Below, in pieces: positions 1 to 6,831 of a stretch of DNA of 52,720 nt. The DNA is taken from positions 1 to 52,720 of the forward strand of contig DWUX01000216.1 in NCBI GenBank assembly GCA_019120545.1, written 5' to 3'. This stretch comes from Candidatus Blautia stercoripullorum (GTDB lineage Bacteria; Bacillota; Clostridia; Lachnospirales; Lachnospiraceae). Under the pieces are notes generated by a model that saw only the letters and a program-made list of their open reading frames with translations, made no database searches and was not told the DNA's origin. Within the stretch, counting starts at the first letter, position 1, and every line of letters begins with the position of its first letter. The translations under genes and the position numbers were made by a program.

Positions 1-51
1 AAATTCGCATAAAATGTATAAATATTCCTGACATGTGTTTAATGTAACAGC
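1..51. repeat. Left copy of 51-bp terminal inverted repeat
   Basis: The first 51 bases match the reverse complement of 52665-52715 at 47 of 51 positions. The outer 26 bases are identical. The repeat is A+T-rich and lies just downstream of the methyltransferase stop codon. It may be a dispersed repeat that ended the assembly, or the end of a mobile element. No transposase lies next to it. Confidence 0.75.
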
Positions 52-81
52 GCTTTTTCTATAACATTTTTTCGCCAGTAT

Positions 82-810
82 TTATTTCTTCGCCCGGACC
101 AGCAGCATCATGGGCCGGCGCATCTCATCTTTCATCCCTGGAAGATCCATCATATTTTCCGGAGGGGCCGGTTCCACCAGATTTTCCAGGACAAATCCGT
201 TTTTCAGCAGTGTATTCACATAGGTAGTCAGGGTCCTGTGGTATTTTGTGACCTTTTCTCCCAGAAATACGGCTTCCCGCTTTCCTTCGTAATAGTAATT
301 ATCTACGGGAAAATGAAGAATCTTCCCTTTTTCATCATAGTACCAATCCTGAGAGCCATAGGCAGTAAATACCGGATGTTCTACAGAGAAAACAAAGGTT
401 CCGCCGGGTCTTAGCCATCCGCTGATCTTCCTGACAAGAGAAGGAAAATCCTTGACATAGTGAAAAGCCAGAGAGCTGAGTATAATATCAAAAGAATGGG
501 ACGGAAATTCCAGATCTTCCATAGCCACTCTCTGATAAGTGATCTTTTCGTAGCTGTTGATCTTTTCTGCCTGGCGGAGCATTTTCTCGGAAAGATCTAT
601 GCCAAGTACCTTTGCGGCGCCTTTCTGTACCCCGTAAGCACAGTGCCACCCATAGCCGCAGCCCAGGTCCAGAACCTCTTTATCTTTAAAGTCAGGCATC
701 ATCTTCTGGAATTCCTGCCACTCTCCGGCGCCCTGAAGACCGTATTTCGACCGGTTCATTTCACTATATTTCTGAAAAAACTCCGGATCATCATATTTGT
801 TTTCTTTCAT
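82..810 (-). CDS. Class I SAM-dependent methyltransferase
   Basis: A 242-residue soluble protein of the class I (Rossmann-fold) methyltransferase superfamily. Motif I, the S-adenosylmethionine-binding glycine loop, is DLGCGYGWHCAYG near residues 48-60. It is followed by the acidic end of strand 2 (VLGIDLSEKML), motif post-II around LEFPSHSFDIILSSLAFHYV, and WLRPGGTFVFSVEHP, typical of small-molecule methyltransferases related to UbiE/BioC. The substrate cannot be told from sequence. The start has a purine-rich site (GGGAGAGG) eight bases upstream. The gene follows the small gene at 831-1070 with a 20-base gap, so the two are probably co-transcribed. Confidence 0.9.
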   Translation of the reverse strand: MKENKYDDPEFFQKYSEMNRSKYGLQGAGEWQEFQKMMPDFKDKEVLDLGCGYGWHCAYGVQKGAAKVLGIDLSEKMLRQAEKINSYEKITYQRVAMEDLEFPSHSFDIILSSLAFHYVKDFPSLVRKISGWLRPGGTFVFSVEHPVFTAYGSQDWYYDEKGKILHFPVDNYYYEGKREAVFLGEKVTKYHRTLTTYVNTLLKNGFVLENLVEPAPPENMMDLPGMKDEMRRPMMLLVRAKK

Positions 811-830
811 CGTTTTTTCCTCTCCCGGCC

Positions 831-1070
831 CTACTTCCAGCCACCGATCAGTTTTATGATCTCTTCTTCGTAATTTCCCAGGATATCTTCATGACGTCCT
901 ACAGTCCTCACATTAGTCTCCGCGCCCCACTGGTCCTGATCCTGAAATTCCCACACATGATAGACCACTCCCCGGTATTCAAAATCAATACTGCCGCAGC
1001 CGTCTTCTTCTGTATAGGTATATGGGAAATTTTTTTCTTTCAAGACTTTCTGTATCTTTTCCAGCCGCAT
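831..1070 (-). CDS. Small conserved protein of unknown function
   Basis: A 79-residue protein starting MRLEKIQKVLKEKNFPY. The ATG at 1070 is preceded by an AAAGGAGGAG ribosome-binding site, so it is preferred over an in-frame start 36 bases upstream. No signal peptide, membrane segment or known catalytic motif is visible. The central part (YTEEDGCGSIDFEYRG, then VYHVWEFQD) looks like a small alpha/beta fold seen as stand-alone proteins in Lachnospiraceae. It lies directly upstream of the methyltransferase in a likely two-gene operon. Function unknown. Confidence 0.75.
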   Translation of the reverse strand: MRLEKIQKVLKEKNFPYTYTEEDGCGSIDFEYRGVVYHVWEFQDQDQWGAETNVRTVGRHEDILGNYEEEIIKLIGGWK

Positions 1071-1105
1071 TTTTCTCCTCCTTTTATAGTTCTTCTTTAT
1101 GATCA

Positions 1106-1162
1106 AAAAGGCAGCCGCTGTTCAAAATCTTCATGGTCAGATTTCTTCAGCGGCCGCCTTTT
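1106..1162 (-). terminator. Rho-independent terminator of nrdJ
   Basis: AAAAGGCAGCCGCTG at 1106-1120 pairs with CAGCGGCCGCCTTTT at 1148-1162 (one A-C mismatch). On the minus strand the hairpin is followed by a run of T. It lies about 50 bases after the nrdJ stop codon. Confidence 0.8.
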
Positions 1163-1215
1163 CCTATATCATACTGCTCTGCCTTCCGCCAGGATTTCAG
1201 AGCTGCTGTTTTCTC

Positions 1216-3501
1216 TTAATGGCATTTGCTCCATCCGCAGCTCTTGCAGATATTGCAGCCCTCCTCAAATACCAGAGGTTCTCCGCACTCCGGACAATAC
1301 ATCTTGTCTGTCTCTTCCACAGGAGTCACAGCCTTAGGCTTTGGAGCTTTTTTAGGTTTCATAGGCTCTTTTCCCTGCTTCTGGTTCAGCTCTGCCTGCA
1401 TTTCCTTATACATATCCATCAGGGCGTTTCCTACAGCCATAGGGCAGCAGGCGCCTTTGCTGGTATCTTTTCTGGTGACTCTTCTCGCAGTATAAGAAGG
1501 ACAGGAACCGCTGGAATTTAACTGATCCACAATCGTCTCGATGTCAATACCTCCTCTGGCACTGATAGAGATCATTCTGGAAAGTCCCACCATAAAGTTG
1601 TTGCATCCACCGGTAGATCCCTTACTTAAGTAGGTCTCAAGAAGGGCTCCTGTATGAGGATCAAAAAGAGCAATACAGTGCAGGCTTCCGCAGCCTGTCA
1701 TCAGCTTTCTCTTCTTGCCTACCACATCATCGGTAACCAGAAGGATTTCGCCTCTCTTCAGACCTTCTCCCGCTGTGATCTTCTTTTCTTTCTTCTCTTC
1801 CTTCTGCTCTGTATTCAGGATACCTACTCTTTTGCAGCCGTCACGGAAAATAGTGATTCCTTTCAGGCCCTGCTCATAAGCATAAAGATACAGGCTTTCT
1901 GTCTCTTCCACAGTAAAGCTGTTGGGTACGTTTACCGTTGAACTGATAGAAGCGTCAATATGTTTCTGCCATACAGATTGCATATCGATCCTCTGACGGT
2001 AATCTAAAGTCATAGCGGTCACAAAATAATCCGGAAGCTCCTTGTCCTCGCTGAGATTATGCTGCTTCATATAATCTTCTACGATCTTTGTATAGACTTT
2101 ATAATATACATCTGTTCCATGGAGAGACTCAGTCTTGCGCACGTAATAATTGGCATATACTGGTTCGATTCCTCCTGAAATCCCCAGCATAGTAGACAGC
2201 GTGCCTGTAGGTGCTATGGTAAGAAGCTGAGAATTTCTCAATCCGTGTTTATTTACCAGTTCTCTGGTCTTCTCTGTGGTATTTGCACGGAAGAAAGGGG
2301 TAGACATGATCTCGTCCACATTGCACTTTGGAAAAGCTCCCTTTTCCTTCGCCAGCTTTGCAGAAGCTGCGATGGCTGTATCCGCCATGGCAAATCCGAT
2401 CTTGTCGCACATTTCCACAGCGTCTTCTTCCCCGTAGGTAAGCCCCAGCTTCAGGAGAGCGTCAGCCAGTCCCATGATCCCCAGACCGATCTGTCTCCAC
2501 TGTTCTACGCTGTCTCTCTGCTCCTGGAGCGGATGAAGAGGAAGGCCTTCCTCCAGAACCTCATTTAAAGCCCGGACAGAAGCCTGTACGCACTCTTTTA
2601 ACCCTTCAAAATCAAAAAAGGCTTCATCTGTAAACGGATTCTGGACAAACTCTGCCAGGTTCACGCTTCCCAGCAGACAGCTTCCTCCTGCGGGAAGTGG
2701 TTCTTCTGCACAGGGATTTACCCCGGCATAGGAAAATTCTTTTGTATTGCTCAAAAGATTCCAGCTGGTGATCCTGTCCCAAAACAGAGCCCCTGGTTCT
2801 GCATAATCCCAGTTTGTCTCTGTGATCCTGTGGAAAAGTTCTCTGGCATTTACCTTTTTTTCGATGACTTCTCCGGTAGTCTCCCTGGTATAGTGCAGGG
2901 TATATTCTTCATTTTTCTTTACAGCCTCCATGAAATCTTCATGAACCCGCACAGAAATATTTGCTTTCGTTACCTTTTCCAGGTCCGTTTTCAATTCGAT
3001 AAACTCTGGAACATCCGGATGAGAACAGTCGATAGAGATCATCAGGGCTCCTCTTCTTCCGTTCTGACCAATCAGCCCTGTAACCAGAGAATACAGTTCC
3101 ATAAAGGATACTGCTCCGCTGGTTTCCTTTGCAGCATTGTTGATCTTGGCTCCCCTTGGGCTTAATTTTGAAATATCGATCCCGCATCCGCCGCCATAAC
3201 TGTATGTCCTTGCCAGTTTTTTTGCACAGTCAAATATACTTTCAATATTATCTTCCGGAGGAGCGATCACATAACAGTTAGAATAAGTAACCTTTCTTCC
3301 CTGCTTATTCAATCCTCTGTTGGATAAGATCCTTCCCCCGAATAAAAATTTCTTTTCTTTAATATACTTCCCTATTTCTTGGTTTCCGCCGCTGATCCTC
3401 TGGACCCAGGCTTCAAAATCCTCGCCTTCATTGCAGTATTTTCTGGTCCAGATGTCCATTCCAAGCTGGTTCTCGCTGCCCAGCCACTCTTCTGTTGTCA
3501 T
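1216..3501 (-). CDS. nrdJ: Adenosylcobalamin-dependent ribonucleoside-diphosphate reductase (class II)
   Basis: A 761-residue class II ribonucleotide reductase, which makes deoxyribonucleotides with a radical generated from adenosylcobalamin and so works with or without oxygen. Family signatures are YGGGCGIDISKLSPRG near residues 103-118, the active-site loop NPCAEEPLPAGGSCLLGSVN, where the catalytic Asn, Cys and Glu sit, and TIAPTGTLSTMLGISGGIEP. The C-terminal tail carries the redox and zinc-ribbon cysteines (MYCPECGEPL, CNICKSCGWSKC). The ATG at 3501 has a GGAGG eight bases upstream, so it is preferred over the GTG at 3516. It forms a single-gene unit with promoter at 3538-3566 and terminator at 1106-1162. 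No cobalamin riboswitch was seen upstream. Confidence 0.97.
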   Translation of the reverse strand: MTTEEWLGSENQLGMDIWTRKYCNEGEDFEAWVQRISGGNQEIGKYIKEKKFLFGGRILSNRGLNKQGRKVTYSNCYVIAPPEDNIESIFDCAKKLARTYSYGGGCGIDISKLSPRGAKINNAAKETSGAVSFMELYSLVTGLIGQNGRRGALMISIDCSHPDVPEFIELKTDLEKVTKANISVRVHEDFMEAVKKNEEYTLHYTRETTGEVIEKKVNARELFHRITETNWDYAEPGALFWDRITSWNLLSNTKEFSYAGVNPCAEEPLPAGGSCLLGSVNLAEFVQNPFTDEAFFDFEGLKECVQASVRALNEVLEEGLPLHPLQEQRDSVEQWRQIGLGIMGLADALLKLGLTYGEEDAVEMCDKIGFAMADTAIAASAKLAKEKGAFPKCNVDEIMSTPFFRANTTEKTRELVNKHGLRNSQLLTIAPTGTLSTMLGISGGIEPVYANYYVRKTESLHGTDVYYKVYTKIVEDYMKQHNLSEDKELPDYFVTAMTLDYRQRIDMQSVWQKHIDASISSTVNVPNSFTVEETESLYLYAYEQGLKGITIFRDGCKRVGILNTEQKEEKKEKKITAGEGLKRGEILLVTDDVVGKKRKLMTGCGSLHCIALFDPHTGALLETYLSKGSTGGCNNFMVGLSRMISISARGGIDIETIVDQLNSSGSCPSYTARRVTRKDTSKGACCPMAVGNALMDMYKEMQAELNQKQGKEPMKPKKAPKPKAVTPVEETDKMYCPECGEPLVFEEGCNICKSCGWSKCH

Positions 3502-3537
3502 GCTTTCAACCTCCACTACATTTTGTCAGCGACACTA

Positions 3538-3566
3538 ATGTTACCACAATATATGGTTGGTTTCAA
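3538..3566 (-). promoter_or_regulatory. Sigma-A promoter of nrdJ
   Basis: Minus-strand -35 TTGAAA (3561-3566), 17-bp spacer, extended -10 TGG-TAACAT (3538-3543), just upstream of nrdJ. Confidence 0.65.
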
Positions 3567-3604
3567 GCCCATATTTCAGATTCGTGAATTTATACAAAAG
3601 TCTG

Positions 3605-4378
3605 TTAATTTCCGCACTCAATACTGATGGTGTTAAATTTATCCAGGATATCCTCTACCTGAAGGTTTTTCTTCTCTTCTCCGGCGATATCCATCACCGC
3701 TTTTCCCTGGTGCATCATCAGAAGCCGGTCTCCGTATTCCACCGCATACCGGAGATTATGAGTGACCATAATAGTGGTCAGTTTTTTCTCTCTTACGATC
3801 TTTTCTGTCAGTTCCATGATCAGATCCGCCGTCTTTGGATCCAGAGCCGCCGTATGTTCATCTAGGATCAGGAAATCAATAGGAGTCATGGCAGACATAA
3901 GGAGAGACATGGCCTGGCGCTGTCCTCCGGAAAGTGTTCCTACCTTTACTGAAAGTTTATCTTCCAGCCCCAGCCCCAGCTGAGAAAGAAGCTCCCGGTA
4001 ATAAGGGATCCTTTTCTTATCCGTTCCTCTCTGAAGGCCGAAAAAGCCGCCTTTGCAGTCTGCCATTGAGAGATTTTCCAGTATGGTCATTTCCGGACAG
4101 GTGCCCATGGCCGGATTCTGATAAACACGGCCGATCCGTTTCAGCCGTTTATACTCTTTTTGTTTTGTAATGTCTTTTCCATCTACCAGGATCTGACCAT
4201 CATCCAGGCCGATACTGCCGCAGATCAGGTTCAGCATGGAAGTCTTTCCGGAACCGTTGCTGCCTACCACAGAAACAAATTCTCCCTTCTGGATCTCCAG
4301 GTTAAAGTCCTGGAAAAGGCACATTTCACTGACTGTTCCCGGGTTATAATATTTATGAATGTGACGCAGTTCAAGCAT
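3605..4378 (-). CDS. ABC importer ATP-binding protein, TrpZ-type
   Basis: A 257-residue ABC ATPase with Walker A GSNGSGKTSML (about residues 39-49), Q-loop YQNPAMG, signature LSGGQRQAMS, Walker B DFLILDEHTAALDP and the H-loop histidine in VTHNLRYAVEYGD. The DEHTAALDP form is typical of the COG1101 ATPases that pair with COG2984 binding proteins and COG4120 permeases (TrpXYZ family). It energises the permease encoded immediately upstream, which it overlaps by eight bases. It is the last gene of a three-gene operon controlled by a Trp T-box, so tryptophan or a precursor is the probable substrate. The specificity rests on the leader, not on the ATPase itself. Confidence 0.9.
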   Translation of the reverse strand: MLELRHIHKYYNPGTVSEMCLFQDFNLEIQKGEFVSVVGSNGSGKTSMLNLICGSIGLDDGQILVDGKDITKQKEYKRLKRIGRVYQNPAMGTCPEMTILENLSMADCKGGFFGLQRGTDKKRIPYYRELLSQLGLGLEDKLSVKVGTLSGGQRQAMSLLMSAMTPIDFLILDEHTAALDPKTADLIMELTEKIVREKKLTTIMVTHNLRYAVEYGDRLLMMHQGKAVMDIAGEEKKNLQVEDILDKFNTISIECGN

Positions 4379-5291
4379 TTTTCTTCACCTTCTTTTTATC
4401 CATATTGTCAAATACCAGCATGAGAAGAAGCACAGCCAGCAGGAACAGGGCTGAGATCATTTTCATGGACTGAGGTACAAAGTACCGGATGGCCAGACCT
4501 GTGCAGGCCTTGTATAAAATAGCTCCCACAAACACAAAAGTGGTCACCTTGATATAACTTTTTTTCCGGAAAGGACCGATCTTGCTGACTACCCGGTAAA
4601 GACTGGTTCCCACGATAACACTGGCAAGGCCGATGACCATGGAGCCGGTTCCTGAAGAGATATCAAAGACTCCCTGCTGCTGGCAGAACACAGAGCCTGA
4701 CAGGGCTACCAGTCCATTGGAAATAGCCAGTCCCAGGATCTTTACATTTCCCTTATCCTTTGCCAGAGAGGTCACTAGAAGCTCATTATCTCCTACTGCT
4801 CTTAACAGATATCCGGATCTGGTCTTCAGATAAAAGTCCAGCAGCAGCTTGCTGATCACCGCCACTAAAAGGATCAGAAGGATCACCGCATATCCTGGGA
4901 TATTTCCTCCTGTGATCCCTTCCAAGAAGCTATTGCTGAAGATGGTATCCTGTGCAAAAAGAGGCACATTATTGCTTCCTGCGATCATAAGATTTACCGT
5001 ATACAGAGCGGTCATCATAATAATTCCTGAAAGAAGGTCCCTGACTTTCCCTTTTACGTGGATCAGCCCTGTACAGGTTCCTGCCAGGACTCCCGCCAGA
5101 AAAGCGATCAGAAGAGAAAGGTAAGGATTGACCCCTTTGGTCAGGAGGGACGCTGTCACCGCCGACCCCAGGGGAAAACTTCCATCTACTGTCAGATCCG
5201 GAAAATCCAGTATTTTATAGGTAATATAGACGCCCAGGGCCAGGATCCCGTAGATCAGTCCCTGCTCCAGTATACTTAACGCAAAATCCAT
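4371..5291 (-). CDS. ABC importer permease, TrpY-type
   Basis: A 306-residue integral membrane protein with about eight to nine hydrophobic segments, of the branched-chain amino-acid/ribose permease superfamily (COG4120). Recognisable stretches are ILGLAISNGLVALSGSVFCQQQ and SGTGSMVIGLASVIVGTSLY, which form the conserved ATPase-coupling region. The N-terminal ILALGVYITYKILDFPDLTVDGSFPLG is a hallmark of this subfamily. It forms the membrane channel for the solute delivered by the lipoprotein encoded 30 bases upstream, and its 3' end overlaps the ATPase gene. Confidence 0.9.
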   Translation of the reverse strand: MDFALSILEQGLIYGILALGVYITYKILDFPDLTVDGSFPLGSAVTASLLTKGVNPYLSLLIAFLAGVLAGTCTGLIHVKGKVRDLLSGIIMMTALYTVNLMIAGSNNVPLFAQDTIFSNSFLEGITGGNIPGYAVILLILLVAVISKLLLDFYLKTRSGYLLRAVGDNELLVTSLAKDKGNVKILGLAISNGLVALSGSVFCQQQGVFDISSGTGSMVIGLASVIVGTSLYRVVSKIGPFRKKSYIKVTTFVFVGAILYKACTGLAIRYFVPQSMKMISALFLLAVLLLMLVFDNMDKKKVKKNA

Positions 5292-5321
5292 TTTTAATGC
5301 CTCCTGTTATCTGCTTTCCTA

Positions 5322-6347
5322 TTATTCCTGAGAGATTTCTGTAAAGGTTTCTTCTGCTCTCTGGGTCATATCATCCGGAACGGTAATTCCGAGATTATCA
5401 GCCACTGCCTGATTGATATACAGACTGCTGTCTGTGAGAAGTTCATATTTCATATCTTCTGCTTTTGCTTCTCCCTTTAAGATCTGAGCCGCCATTTTTC
5501 CGGTCTCGATCCCAAGATTCACATAGTCAAGTCCTTCTGCTGCCAGACATCCCCGTTTTACCTGCTCGATCTCACTGCCGAATACGGGGATGTTCTTTTC
5601 GTTAGCCTGATCCAGAACTGTAGGAAGAGCGCTTACTACTGTATTATCTGTAAGGTTGGTAAGACAATCTACCTTATCCAGAAGACTGGCTGCTGCCATG
5701 GAAACTTCTGAAGTATTGGTAACTCCTGCGGTCTCCAGGGTAAAACCATATTCCTCTGCGCATTTCTCATACTGGGTAATGCTGTAAGCGGAATTAGCCT
5801 CGCTGGTAGTATAGAGGATACCGATGGTCTTAGCATCCGGAAGGATCTCCCGGATCATGGCCAGCTGAGCCTCTACAGGAAGCTGATCGCTGGTTCCTGT
5901 CACTGCTCCTACCGGCATTCCCTCGTCATCTGCCAGCTGTGCTTCCTCCGGATTGGTCACTGCGGTATAGACCACAGGGATATCTGTATTTCTTGCTGAA
6001 TTGTAAGCAGCCTGGGCGCTGGGAGTAGCAATAGCGCAGATCAGATCCACCTTATCTGCCACAAAGGTATCGGCGATCTGAGCGGCGATTCCTGTATCAG
6101 AATCCGCATTACTTACTTTGATCTTCAGATTTTCTCCCTCTACCAGTCCCTCTTCTTCCAGTCCCTGGATAAAGCCTTCCCTGCAGTTGTCCAAAGAGCC
6201 GTGCTCTGCAAACTGAGAAATTCCTATAGAATACATTTTCTCTCCTTCACTGCTGCTTTGGGAACTTCCTGTATTTCCTCCGCATCCTGCCAGTCCTGCT
6301 GTTATCATTGCTGCTCCTAAAATCACTGCTAATACTCTTTTTTTCAT
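5322..6347 (-). CDS. ABC importer substrate-binding lipoprotein, TrpX-type
   Basis: A 341-residue COG2984-family periplasmic-type binding protein. It begins with a lipoprotein signal peptide (MKKRVLAVILGAAMITAGLAGC) whose cysteine is the predicted lipidation site, followed by a Gly/Ser-rich tether. The mature domain has the family pattern (YSIGISQFAEHGSLD near residue 40; DLICAIATPSAQAAYN; PVVYTAVTNPEEA; GILYTTSEANS). Streptococcal relatives (TrpX) bind tryptophan. It is the first gene of the operon and lies about 155 bases after the T-box terminator. Tryptophan as ligand is inferred from family and leader; binding residues were not checked. Confidence 0.92.
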   Translation of the reverse strand: MKKRVLAVILGAAMITAGLAGCGGNTGSSQSSSEGEKMYSIGISQFAEHGSLDNCREGFIQGLEEEGLVEGENLKIKVSNADSDTGIAAQIADTFVADKVDLICAIATPSAQAAYNSARNTDIPVVYTAVTNPEEAQLADDEGMPVGAVTGTSDQLPVEAQLAMIREILPDAKTIGILYTTSEANSAYSITQYEKCAEEYGFTLETAGVTNTSEVSMAAASLLDKVDCLTNLTDNTVVSALPTVLDQANEKNIPVFGSEIEQVKRGCLAAEGLDYVNLGIETGKMAAQILKGEAKAEDMKYELLTDSSLYINQAVADNLGITVPDDMTQRAEETFTEISQE

Positions 6348-6394
6348 TTTCTCTGTCTCCTTTTATTCATGATTTCAAAAGCAAAATCCCGGTT

Positions 6395-6500
6395 TATATC
6401 TGTGCGATACTTCGCTCATCTTGTGGCATTGCCACTCGATGATTCTTGCCCGGTAAATACTGCTCGTGCAAGCCCGTCAGTCCCTTGCCGGGCGTATCCC
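6395..6500. other. Structured intergenic insert between T-box and trpX-like gene
   Basis: The roughly 150 bases between the T-box terminator and the binding-protein start hold palindromes not needed for a T-box: GTGGCA-T-TGCCAC at 6423-6435, and GCCCGG at 6448-6453 facing CCGGGC at 6488-6493. No ORF is visible. It may be a REP/MITE-like dispersed element or an added leader structure. No second copy was noticed in this window. Confidence 0.35.
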
Positions 6501-6502
6501 AC

Positions 6503-6542
6503 AAAAAAACCGTCTCAAGTTATCTTTCATAACTTGAGACGG
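6503..6542 (-). terminator. T-box regulated terminator
   Basis: The 14-bp stem CCGTCTCAAGTTAT/ATAACTTGAGACGG is followed on the minus strand by seven T. It forms when the T-box antiterminator does not. Confidence 0.93.
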
Positions 6543-6782
6543 TAATAAAATTCTTTATTATCGCGGTACCACTCAATTTGGCAGTTCGCCCACTTTCTCA
6601 CGTACTGACATACGCTCCTGATTGATAACGGGTTCGGTTCCCGGCAACGCCTACTCTTTTCATTTCGGGCTGCCCTCGAAAGTCCATTCAGCAATAAAAT
6701 CCATACGGCAATCCCACCATCTGCCGCTCTCTGAGATTTCTTTTAAAGCTTACTCCTCTTTCTCAACGGTTTTGCTTTTGCT
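6503..6782 (-). promoter_or_regulatory. T-box leader, tryptophan specifier (UGG)
   Basis: A classic tRNA-sensing T-box on the minus strand. The conserved T-box AGTGGTACCGCG is at 6562-6573. The stem I features AGAGAG and the specifier-loop context GAA-UGG-ACU are present, with the UGG codon at 6684-6686. The leader ends in an intrinsic terminator whose 14-bp stem is at 6510-6523/6529-6542 with a T-run at 6503-6509. Uncharged tRNA-Trp would stabilise the antiterminator and allow transcription of the importer operon. The promoter is at 6789-6817. The specifier was assigned by eye from position and flanking bases, without folding. Confidence 0.93.
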
Positions 6783-6788
6783 GGTATT

Positions 6789-6817
6789 ATTTTATGCCCT
6801 GAACAGGATTTTGTCAA
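6789..6817 (-). promoter_or_regulatory. Promoter of the T-box leader
   Basis: Minus-strand TTGACA (6812-6817), 17-bp spacer, TAAAAT (6789-6794). It is near-consensus sigma-A and sits just after the stop codon of the GH3 gene, which marks the importer as a separate transcription unit. Confidence 0.85.
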
Positions 6818-6831
6818 TAGTCATTTTCATT

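Noticed and set aside
1216-3501. A cobalamin riboswitch expected before the B12-dependent reductase
   Set aside because: Only about 90 bases separate it from the next gene, with a simple promoter; no B12-box or large aptamer is visible.
6541-6780. The cloverleaf-like sequence near 6620-6660 considered as a tRNA
   Set aside because: The conserved T-box sequence, specifier context and terminator explain it; no acceptor stem or CCA-like end is present.
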